Translations under genes and position numbers: made by a program
Assembly (NCBI RefSeq): GCF_041381155.1
Contig: NC_091137.1
Span: 18,831,655-18,895,654 of the forward strand
DNA from: Argopecten irradians
Lineage: Eukaryota > Mollusca > Bivalvia > Pectinida > Pectinidae
Direction of reading: 5' to 3'
DNA length: 64,000 bases
Notes under the pieces: model-generated
Seen by the model: the letters and a program-made list of their open reading frames with translations, nothing else
What the model was told of the DNA's origin: nothing
The model's database searches: none
In this document: piece after piece, positions 1 through 10,304 of the stretch
Position numbering within the stretch: position 1 is the stretch's first letter
How the letters are laid out: each line of letters opens with the position of its first letter

Positions 1-39
1 ACAATAACTCTTACAAACAATCTTTCATCGATTTGCGCT

Positions 40-190
40 TCCAATGAAAACTTACAACCGTCCTTTAACATTTGTATAACAGTGATCTATGATTACAAGA
101 AGTTTACAAGCGACCTTAACCTTTCATACAGCTGTAGTTTTGGTTTTCAATGAAAATAAAAACTTACAGTCGACCTTGACCTGGTTACTG
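40..190 (-). repeat. Degenerate tandem copies of an exon end plus splice donor
   Basis: Three related segments lie near 48-70, 100-128 and 160-189. Read on the minus strand each has the form GGTCGACT-GTAAG or a variant (GGTCGCTT-GTAAA, GGACGGTT-GTAAG), about 55-60 bp apart. The rightmost is the donor end of exon 7 of the CEMIP-like gene. The other two look like decayed tandem copies of that exon end and its donor within the following intron. Confidence 0.45.
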
Positions 191-3100
191 GTACAGTCAG
201 TGCAACTGACAATTGTGGCTATCTCGGCTTTCTCCATGTTATAATCGGTGGAAGTAAATAACAGCCGATCACCTATGGTAATGACAATGTGTATGAAGTA
301 AGAAACGATGTTCATTGGAAATGTGGATATCAATTATTATTTGTTAGAGTCGCAACTGTTTAAAAACCATTCATACTAAATAGTACTAAATATAAACCGA
401 AAAATATTTAAATACACAATATGGTGACTTTACTGATATTGTCGAATAGAGCGAGGATGACAGGACCACCTTCTTCGAAAAAGTAAGTGTTCTAGACCAC
501 ATACCAATGGGGAAAAGATGTGAATGAATAAAATACAAAAATATAATGTAGATTTTGCGTTTTAAAGATGCCCCACCGCCCACAGAGCATAAACGATACC
601 CATCATTTGAACAATAACTGAAGTTTAATCGTGTTTATATATACCTAACTAACACAAAAATGCATATAAAATAATTTATTTTGCTTTTGGTGCATGCGCA
701 ATCAGTACTTAATTTCATATAGAGCATTGTGTCATTGATTTTTTTCGGAACCTTATTAATTATTTTAATATTTTTATTTTGAATTGAATCATTAAGCTCA
801 AACTTTTCAATGATGGTAATGGTGTAATGTAAGTAACTTTTGTAACTGAAGAAAAACACCGATTCGTCTGCTCCTGATTTTAATAGAGGAAAAATACCAT
901 TCGTCAGCGGTGGAGCATCTTTAATCATGCAGGTCTCAATAGAGCCCAGGAAAATAAATAAAGGTTTCACAATGTAAATTAGATTAGATTATAGAAAAAT
1001 GTTTAAATGACTATAACGAGCACATATAATGGCATTACTGTCTGAATTCAAAATATTTTCAATTGAGCAAGCCATAGGTTTTGTAGTCTTATGCAAGGCA
1101 ATATTTATATTTGTCCCATGTGCTTAAAGTGGATATCTTTTAGCATATAACCCATGCAAATTTTGATAAAGTAACATTCTTAAAGAAGATAAAACGATTT
1201 CAGCAAATCAACTATCCATGCATATTACCAAGCACGTCTGACCCTGACCTTCTTGCCATGAGCTGACGTCATCCACAAGATCTATGAGGAGGATGCTGTC
1301 GTCTTTATTAACCACCCTAAACTCCACCCTGTGGTTCTGGTATACTGATATGTCCTTTGACGTGGTCTTACTCCTGGCTACCATCCTGAGGTCATTGATG
1401 GTCACACTGGCCTCAGCTGTCTGGTAGTAGTGGTGGACAGGGGTCAAAGTCTCCATGGTTTTTGATGGGTCACCTTCAACATCAAGTTTCAATTTTGATG
1501 ACCAACAAAGCTAATGATATACATGTATATATATAAAATGGACCATCTTATTGTATCCCTTTTGTATATAATGGATGATATTGATATCCATTCCCAATAA
1601 CAGATATAGCAATAACACCATCAATTTACCCCGTTTTTCTTTTACCTTTTATAGCAGCAAGAGCGTAAGCGTCGAACCTTCCAATGCGTCTTATATGACC
1701 TTGACCTTGAGCAATACCAGCCAATGTCTCAATGGCGTCAAAGACGACAGAGAAATCGGTCTGGAGTTGATCATCGATCATTGTGTATTGAACTCCAATC
1801 AGGACTACCTTGCCATTAGGTATAGCTGCAAAATAAAATGGACACGGTATGTTGTGTTTATTGGGGAATTTTTACCCTAATGTCTTGGCAAACTTTCTAG
1901 AAAATATAATGTATGTTGACATAGCAACGTACTACTTTGTAGATGTTACATAACAATTGTATATATTTTGTGCTAAAGCTTCATAACATAAAAATATATT
2001 TTAGTTGCTCTGTAAGTGACAAAACATCGGCTTTAGTTATCTCAAGAGACATAATTTTCTTGGGTACATTAATCCACCTGAAACAGGCCAATTATTATAA
2101 ATCTTCGCAAAAATTCTTTAACAAACTGTTTTATTTTAAAAGAGGAGCAACTGACTAGACAGATGGGATACGATGTCATTTATAGTTGTCGTCACTTCAG
2201 CTGACGTCACACCACTGGTAGCGTACATCTTGTTGCTGTAGAGGCGACCATTTGGATTGAATGTGTAAATACCCAGTCCCTCTGATTTCTGTCGAGGTGG
2301 CTTTTATAAGACAAAATGTCAGTTTGTATATCATAATGTTATATTTGTACTATTTTCTAGAATATTTGACTGTTAATCAAAGTTACTATTCATAATCGGA
2401 ACCGGGTGACGGCAACAAGCAATCACTAAATATGATTTTATAGCAATAAAACGGCCGTATCTGATTGTACTTACACGATTATCGGTGGAGAAAAAGACCA
2501 GGCCATTGGTGGTCTGTAACCGAGGGACGGTGTGGGTTAATTTGGTCCACGCCAGCTTCTTTTTACCATGTATTTCCAGTGTTCCACCATTGGCAACCCC
2601 CAGAAATTTCTGGCCAAAATTTGGTACCGAGTACCCTTGTCGATCACCTGAAAAATGATAGTGTCTCTGACTATTAAAATCACATTTATCAGGCATTTTT
2701 TAACTTGGAGTGTTACGGCAATAGAACGTTCACTTTATGTACAAACATCAAGCTAAATCTCGTTTTTACTGAACACAGCTCTTTTCCCGATGAAACAGTT
2801 CTAAAACCTTTTTCATAAATATACTATATAAGTATATTTATTTTATTGTTACCGATAACATACCTGTCAACGAAATCCGGGCGTTTGCCTCAAATGGACA
2901 GTCCTCAGAACCAATATGGAGTTCCCCTTTCAGAGTGATGAAGTTTGTAACCAATGTGTAATCTCCGTCAGGACTCCAGACCAGTTTACTATTGGCTTCC
3001 ACTGTCACCCCGAAGAGTTCGGGAGGGGACATGTCCAATAGTACATTACCAGTGATACTCACATTAGTACCAGCTTCTGGCAGCTAGAATATAGAATGGC

Positions 3101-4545
3101 GGATATACGATAAAATAAGAGATGTGCTTTATTTCGCTTTAGACACGCTTCTCACTGTAAATACACGATGAACAATTACATATCCATCCAAAATATGTTT
3201 GATGATATGGTGGACAAGAGAGTGCAAAGTGGTATTATTTATCCGCGAGCTATGTAGGTCATCGTGCAAACGCCTTACTATTACTCCGAATTAACAATGT
3301 GCTTTTAAGGATGTATTCCTCTGAGAAGTCAAAATTTTCTTGTATTAAACTTTTTTTCTCATATAAATTTTTGGAAAGAGGAGTTCATACCATGAAAGAA
3401 AATGGAAGAAAAAACATATGTCCGTGTGCTCGTTTTTGAGTTATTGTCACTCAAAGATACCAAAATGACAAAATAGTGGATTTTATTGGAATTTCGCCGT
3501 TTTGACCACATAAACTAGAATTTAAAGCCATAATTTCCTAATGAGGTGTTTGATATGTATGGATGTTTGTAGAATTTATTTTCCAGTAGTCTTCATTAAA
3601 AATATATCAGTTATGATTAATAAGAGTCATATTTTTTCTCAAAATAACAACATATGCTACCCCTACCCCTTAATTTTGAGCTCCAAAATGCACCATTTTC
3701 AGCCATTTTTGTCAAATTTAATACTTTATAGAAAAAGTTCTGGTATTAAACTTTTGTCAATAGTTTGCATATCAATAGGGAAAGGGTTGTTCTTTCTTAA
3801 TCAGGCAGAAAAATGGGGGGTCCGTGTGCTTACTTTTTTGCCCCATTTAAATATATGTTATTTTTCAATATTTTTGACTAAAAAATAAAAGTGCTCAAAT
3901 TACCATTAAATGTAAAAATAAAGTGACAAAAGTGTATCATTTCACACATTAATGTTCAATATTTTAATTAACATGTACCCAGTGAAGATTTACAGCAAAA
4001 ATTAACTCGATACAGCTGAAAATGCTGACGCTGTGATGATTTAAGTAAAAACAATTTAAGTAAAAAATGGGAAAACGATGGCTCTTCTCAAAGCCAAAAA
4101 AGACACAATTTCAAAATGGCCGCCGAATGGGTCATTTCTAAAAATCGCTGTGTAAAAAAATCTACTAAAAATAGAAATGTAATTTTTTGACAAAATTTGC
4201 TACAGACCACATGCTACAGATATTGATAAATCGTATTTGAAAATCTCATAACGTTTTTGATCTATGTCGAAACGAGACTTTAACGGGACTGAAACCACAG
4301 AAGAATACATCCTTAATATACAATAAAATGATAAACTGAGTACTAGTAATGACATATAGAAATTCATTTTTGATTAACTGTAAATCAATCAAACTCCTTT
4401 TTCAATATGTTACCTTATTGTCTGGCCAGGTTGTGATGTCACTCCAAAGGGAAAGGCTGACGTCACTGTGAGGACACGTGGTAACTGGCGTAACAAAGTA
4501 TAAAATGGCAATGGCATAGCATAACGGGATCAACGAAACCATCAT
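168..4545 (-). CDS. CEMIP: CEMIP-type hyaluronan-binding/hyaluronidase protein, N-terminal part (gene continues past position 1)
   Basis: Seven coding exons read on the minus strand: 4414-4545, 2864-3083, 2475-2647, 2156-2288, 1646-1825, 1249-1473 and 168-272, giving about 389 residues in one frame. The start (Met-Met at 4545) opens a hydrophobic signal peptide (MMVSLIPLCYAIAILYFV) ending near VTT-CPHSD. A G8 domain follows, with LLDMSPPELFGV, DGDYTLVTNFITLKGELHIG and CPFEAN, then GGTLEIHGKKKLAWTKL. Next comes an ILEI/FAM3-like segment (GLGIYTFNPNGRLYS, IPNGKVVLIGV) and the motif DDVSSWQEG-DRLLFTSTDY. These match the CEMIP/CEMIP2 family, which binds and degrades hyaluronan. A cleavable signal favours secreted CEMIP over membrane CEMIP2. 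A noncoding first exon probably ends at 5113 with donor CGG|GTAAGTG and joins an acceptor at 4585. The exon 6 acceptor (1474-1475) has a poor pyrimidine tract and is the least certain junction. The C-terminal two thirds lie outside the window. Confidence 0.88.
562..924. mobile_element. TTAA-flanked MITE, family A (about 360 bp)
   Basis: The element has TTAA at both edges and inverted ends AGATGCCCCACCG and, on the other strand, AGATGCTCCACCG. Its interior matches the elements at 50,712-51,075 and 63,111-63,480 in the opposite orientation, including the segment around TGATTGCGCA. TTAA duplications and lack of coding capacity suggest a non-autonomous piggyBac-like element. It lies in the intron between exons 6 and 7 of the CEMIP-like gene. 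Confidence 0.7.
3305..4316. mobile_element. TTAA-flanked MITE, family B (about 1.0 kb), full length
   Basis: It starts TTAAGGATGTATTCCTCTG and ends GAATACATCCTTAA, an inverted repeat of about 19 bp with three mismatches and TTAA at each edge. There is no convincing coding sequence. An inverted relative lies at 53,985-54,840 (shared GGCCATTTTGAAA and CTCATATA-ATTTTT blocks). I infer a non-autonomous piggyBac-like element. It lies in the first coding intron of the CEMIP-like gene. Confidence 0.72.
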
Positions 4546-5165
4546 GACGTCAACAGGAAATCCTATATAACACTATGTCGACATCTGTAAATAAAAATAT
4601 AAACTGTTCATTGTTGCGATCATACTAACGTTTGCTCAATGTCAATAGGTTTAACGAAAACATTCGGAAAAATCGTCCAAAACAATTTTTCCTTAATATT
4701 AAGCACTGAACATGGTAAAGAGATACAATGAGAAACAAAATGTTAGTATACTTCATAAAAATTATATGAACCAATGTAAGGAATCTTCATATTACGAGGT
4801 TATGACTGGTCAATGCATAGACTGTTCACTATATCTGTTTCCAAATCAATGACTCATTTTTTCGGTTGAAACTTTGTTATAGTTATTGAAATGCGAATGT
4901 TTAGTTAAAAAGTGAAGTATATACTGAAGAAACGTGTTTTCATTGGCTTATATTTATTATTATTCATTTTGTATCCATAACGTTTTCTAGTATTTTCATT
5001 TTTTCCTGATTTTAAAAATTAAAAAAAAGAATGTATTGTAAATTAAGAAAAACAATTAGCTGACAACGGGAATAGGAACGGGGAAAAGGGTCATAATAGA
5101 AATAACACTTACCCGTCCACGGCCGATTTCTGTCTCAACTGGAATGATGTCGCTTTGGGGGTATA

Positions 5166-7773
5166 TGTTGTACGAACTTTATCGATTTGCATGATTTCAC
5201 AATTACGGTAAGATCTTTTGTTTCCATTGTATTCCATTTCATCAACACGAATCAGTAACCAGGCAGAATCTGTGTACGTTAGTACAAGTGTACCGTGTCC
5301 AAAAGATTACATGGTCATTGGACCGTGTAACTTGTCTCGATGTGCACGAAGTGGATATATGGTCAGCAAGTTCATGATGTCAGAAAATAGATCGGTATGA
5401 TATCTATTGAAAATATATATTTGTTTATTTTGTCTTAGATGTATCTTTCCTATATAAACAACCATCCATTCACGTTTCTGTCTGGTAGGTCCATTTACGT
5501 GTCACAAAAATCCACTTCCAATATCATGTCTTGTTAGTATTTAAGAGAATATCCTACATGGCTGGTATCATGATTCGAGAGTAATGTTTTCTGTGTAGCT
5601 TTAAAATAATATCATTATTATGTCATTCCTGGTCGTCCTTGAAACGAGTTATTATTTATTTAGTAAAAAACAATAATTCAAGTAATATGTAAAAGTTAAC
5701 ATATAATTTAGAATAGAAAGAGAACATGATGGGTTTCTATGAAAGCGTATTTTTATTATGCGAAACTAACGCGTTAATAAGCAAAAGTTACGTGTTATTA
5801 CTTGAAAATAATAAATAAAATACAATATGTAAACAATAAGACCCACATTTTGATATTTATAAGCTAGAGCGTTCGAAGTTACTGGAGAGCCGGTGAGGAT
5901 TTCAATGCACCGAGGAAGGGTGAAGGGTTGAGTATTGTTTTAAACAATGTCCTTCAGACGAGGCTAGGATTTCAAAAAGGAGGATGTCTGATCGAAGTAT
6001 GGTGCATGCAGGTATGTACTAATAATGCTTTTGAAAGGATTTCACATGTACACGATGTACACCCGATTCATCCCATTCAAATTCATACCACTAGTTATGT
6101 TTCAGTGTAAAACCATTTTAATTGCTTACTTCATGTATAAAACAAAGAACTATTTGTTTGTTTGAAATTCAAAAGAAGTATTTATTTTGTTTTATTTTTT
6201 TTTTCCTAATATATATGAGGCAAAATTTTGACTGGTTCAAAAGGTTCATCTTTAGTACAAAAAGTTTGTCCTTTAAATGTTTATTTACCACGCTTCTATG
6301 TATTTGAGAAATGACCAGTGGCCAGTAATGTTTGCAAAGAGGTGAAGCGGAAATTTGAACTTATTCCAGACTGGACACTAACCGGTGAACAACGCTGTCA
6401 CAACACTACGGGCAAATTTAAGGAATGTGGGTCTACAATGTTCAAAACAAAGCATAGTTACTTGATAAGATCACCAAAACCATTGTAAAAACTAGAGTAA
6501 TAAAGAGAACAAAACTTAAAACAAAAAGGTGCCATCACAGTAGCGAAATCGAGTATGATGAAATATTAGTCCGCTAAACCTTTCTATATTATATTATTAG
6601 CCTGTTATATTTATCTATTCTTATTTATGTATATATTTATTTATTTTCACCTAATATATATGTTAGGCAAAAAAAAATAATTAAAAAAAACAATAGTGTA
6701 AATAGTATAGGCAGGTTAAGCGGGCTAAGAAGAAACATGTGTATAGTGTTTCCTTTTGGAAATGTTATCGATGAATTATAAAAGGTATTTTTCTAAAGAA
6801 GGCAATTAATTAGGTAAGATGTAGAGACAGTATTGATAGTTACATTATGTGTGTCAAGATTGGGGGATAACTACTACCAGTTATCTGATAATACATGGAC
6901 TTTTGGAAGTCTGTTGTGGAGAAAAGAGAAAAACTAGCTGAATGTTAATGTATCTATGATAAAGTATAGCAACTTAGTAGTTTGTCAGTTGGGTTTTTTG
7001 GCTGGAGGGTGGTTGGTTGGTTGGTTGGTTATGCGCTGAATTTTTGACATTTTCATTGCGACATAAAACGCGTATTTTGCACTTTGTATCTCGTGTATTG
7101 AAAAGTTTACACTCAAGCATCAAGTATCATTATAGTCCATACAACATTAAGTAACTGTTAGTGATAAAATCATGCAAAAATTCATTTTCGGCTCTTATTT
7201 GTGCGTGAAAAATTAAAACCTCTGCATTGCAAGTATTGTAATTTTCAAAACGTTGGTACTTTTTGGTGGTAAACATCGAAAGCTCCTCTGTATTCGTGAA
7301 AATTACAGCACATATAACTTTATAGGTAATAGTCTTGGCCGAGGGAGATTTATACTTGAAATAATAACTTTTACAAATTATCTAACCAGTTTAATTGTAT
7401 AAACAAAAACGTCCTGCTTCCATCTATAAGCAAATTTCTCTTCTTAAGAAAAGCGAAAATCAAGTTGCTCTATAGACCCGATTTTTTTATTACTGACTTG
7501 TTTCATTTTTATTCAAGATAAAACATATTTATATTTTTTTTATTTTTATTCATTATACACTTATAGATTCGTCTGTTTTATCAAGTCATTTAATCTTCAG
7601 TTATTTATTTTATTATTTACTTACATTTTTTAGTAATTTCATATTTATTTGTATCGGTGTAACTCAGTTTTAATATCATCTTCTTCTTTGGTTTGTCACT
7701 ATCCGTCAATAGTGACGATTATAGGTGAGGTGATACGGCTCAATGGCGTGAGGGAGGGGGTTATATAAAGTCC

Positions 7774-7775
<2 letters not shown>
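5166..7775. other. Intergenic, AT-rich, no gene recognised
   Basis: Only short open frames occur and none resembles a protein family I know. A GGTT tetranucleotide run lies near 7012-7029. This is the upstream side of the CEMIP-like gene, so its promoter should fall in the first few hundred bases, but I see no clear TATA or initiator. Confidence 0.6.

Positions 7776-7844
<69 letters not shown>
7776..7844. repeat. (TC)n microsatellite
   Basis: An uninterrupted CT/TC dinucleotide run of about 68 bp. Confidence 0.95.
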
Positions 7845-7848
<4 letters not shown>

Positions 7849-7920
7849 AGTGCGGGAATAGATAAAAGTAGATAGGTTAAAACATGATAAAAATGAGGTG
7901 TTTAGTTGTGGGTGGGGGCT

Positions 7921-8345
7921 TCAAGGACTACGTTGTTTATGTTTGCCTTGAAGCCCTCCAGTGTTGTGTTTTGTACTGTTGCCAGGGAGGAGATTCGAAT
8001 GTGTGATGGTGTATGGGAAGAAGGAATACTTAAATGTATCCTTTGTGGCTGCGATGTGTCTGTATGCATAGGGATGTGTGTGTCTAGTGCGGGTGTCTAC
8101 AGGTGTTAGGTATTGTTCTGGGTTGATGGCAACGAGATGGTGTGTGATTTTATATAGAAGGATGAGTCGTGATTGTAGACGGCGTGTTTGTAGTGTTGGC
8201 CATTGGAGTGTGTATAACATGTCTGAGACTGAAGAAGTGTTGTGATATATGTTGTGTACATATCGTGCTGCTCTGCGTTGAGTTTTTTCTATTTGTTGTA
8301 TTAAGCAATGTTCCTGTATAACAGCAGTGCAGAACCGAGCACGTC
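7921..8345 (-). mobile_element. LINE (CR1/Jockey-like) reverse-transcriptase C-terminal fragment
   Basis: An open minus-strand frame carries the typical tail of non-LTR retrotransposon ORF2. Visible blocks are IEKTQRRAARYV, SSVSDMLYTLQWPTL, RLILLYKITHHLVAI and YKYSFFPYTI-like text (KYSFFPYTITHSNLLP). The catalytic YxDD region is absent, so this is a 5'-truncated copy. LINE similarity fades just before the foldback-like element at 8367. Confidence 0.75.
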
Positions 8346-8825
8346 GGTATTTCCTCGGGGTAGGCCGGTGTAACGTTGAAAATGGACCCCCGTTGAAAAC
8401 TGACCTCGGGTCATTTTTCAACGTTGAAAAATGACATCAAAACCGTTGAAAACTGAACATTAAGCGTTGAAAATGGACCCCGTTGAAAGATGACCCTATA
8501 AGAACTCGTTTTTTTATTACGTAACCCAACTTTCCCGATGACTGGCCTCAGTCGACTCTATCTATTTTTTTCACTTTGGAAAAAACGAATGCCAAAATTC
8601 AAGGTCTTTATTTTATCAAAGTCAAAGTTGGGTTTTTTGTACATTTTTATCATTTTTTACAATATTATGAAGAAAATAAGTGAATAAATTAGCAAAGAGC
8701 TGTTGGACAAATGCATTTGTTAATTTGGTTTGGTTTATTTTTTTTTTATTATTTCCTATTAACAGTCAGGGTCATTTCAGGACGTGCCATGTTTAGGAGG
8801 TAGTGGAAAGCCAGTGTACCTATAG

Positions 8826-9452
8826 AGAAAACCACACCACACACCACACCACACCACACCACACAACACACAACACATCAACACTCAACACAACACAACA
8901 CCACACAACACACAACAACACCATACGACAATACAACACATCATCACACAACACAACTAAACATCATACAGCAACACCACGAAAACACATAACACAACAA
9001 CAAAACATCACACACACACACACACACACACGGCATACAACACCATACAACACACAACAACATCACACAACAACACACAACACAACATCACACAACACAA
9101 TAAAACATCACACAACACAACATCTAACACCACACAACAACACACAACACAATAAAACATCGCACAACATAACAAAACATCACACAACAACACAACACCA
9201 AACAACAACACACAACACAATACAACACCAGTCAACAACGCAAAATACGAAAACACAACACCACACAATCACACAACATCGCACAGTACAACTACACACA
9301 ACACAACAACACACCAAAAACACACAACAAAACACAACACAACAACACACAACACCATACAACAAAACATCACACAAAACCACACAACACAACACAACAC
9401 AACACAACACAACAACACTACACAATACAACAACACATCACACAACAAAAAA
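8826..9452. repeat. Low-complexity ACACAAC/ACACCAC block
   Basis: Irregular repeats of CACAACA and CACCACA units with almost no G over about 630 bp, inside the foldback-like element. The long His/Thr/Gln-rich frames and their Cys/Val-rich complements are by-products of composition, not genes. Confidence 0.9.
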
Positions 9453-9482
9453 ACAATAAAACTTTGTTTATAAATATTAAAC

Positions 9483-9523
9483 ATCTCCTGAAGAGCAGCG
9501 ATAGCTGCGAAAGTGCTAGAGAT
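9483..9523 (+). ncRNA. Minimal type I hammerhead-ribozyme-like motif
   Basis: The motif reads in order: ATCTC (9483-9487), CTGAAGA (9488-9494), hairpin GCAGC-GATA-GCTGC (9495-9508), GAAA (9509-9512), GTG, CTA (9516-9518), GAGAT (9519-9523). ATCTC and GAGAT form a 5-bp stem I, GCAGC/GCTGC forms stem II, and stem III is only A-U and G-C around a 2-nt loop, with NUH = CUA. Such minimal hammerheads are known in Penelope-like elements and retrozymes. Self-cleavage is inferred from layout alone. Confidence 0.5.
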
Positions 9524-10304
9524 TGTAGACTTGTTTTTATTTATGTTTTTGTTTTAATGCCTACAAATTGTGTTCCTGTACGCCACCCTCATAAGGCGAG
9601 TTCAGTTGTTTGTCAGATATAATTTGTGACGTAAAATAAATCGTCGTCGAAAATATAATCATAAAACAAACATTAATAATCAAATTAATAATACTCCATA
9701 ATTATAGTTTTGTAACACTATCCACTGGTACTAGGAAGTGAACATCACATAGTACAAACTTTGCATGCATTTTATAACAACATTCCTTTTTATTTATTGT
9801 GTTACCTCAGTGCTATATAGCAATTCCTCAGTTTGAGAACACTTAACAGTATCTACACGGACTAACGGACAAAATGACTATAGAAAAATGAAAGTTTTGA
9901 AGTGCCGTATTCTTCGCAATAAACACACAAGCGCCTATAATATTTAAATGAGATATTTGTTACAATGATAACAATACAAAATTTCAATTCAAGCGCGGTG
10001 ATTACGTAATTCAAATACCAGCACAGAAGGATCGCTTATATAAGGAATGACGATAATAAAATTCGAGAATTATGTTTGTGCAACAGCTGTACTAATGTCA
10101 TTTTTCAACAGACCATCCGTTGAGAGTTTGCCATGGTCATTTTTCAACGGTCATTTTTTAACAGACCTGCCGTTGAGAATTGACCCTAGACACTGTCAAT
10201 TTTCAACGGTATGTTCCATTTTCAACGGCATTCGGGGTCCGTTTTCAACGTTGAAAATGACCGGAGGTCAATTTTCAACGGAGGTCCATTTTCAACGTTA
10301 CACC

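Larger units (their letters stand above)
8367..10304. mobile_element. Foldback-like DNA element with CCGTTGAAAA subterminal repeats
   Basis: The ends are inverted copies of GGTGTAACGTTGAAAATGG, and about 65 bp of terminal inverted repeat align well. Both arms then carry many copies of CCGTTGAAAA followed by TGACC or GGACC, in both orientations. GGCC stands outside each end (8363-8366, 10305-10308) and could be a 4-bp target duplication. The core has no transposase; it holds an ACACAAC-rich block and a hammerhead-like motif. It lies between a LINE fragment and a Tc1-like fragment. Superfamily not assigned. Confidence 0.7.

Noticed and set aside
635-970. 111-residue minus-strand frame in the CEMIP-like intron
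   Set aside because: It coincides with the family A MITE and matches the frame seen in its other copies; non-autonomous element, not a gene.
5880-6020. Possible plus-strand exon ending GCATGCAG|GTATGT
   Set aside because: Only a donor-like site; no acceptor, homologous protein or continuing exon found.
8803-9484. His/Thr/Gln-rich frame and Cys/Val-rich frames on the other strand
   Set aside because: They are translations of the ACACAAC low-complexity block in a mobile element.
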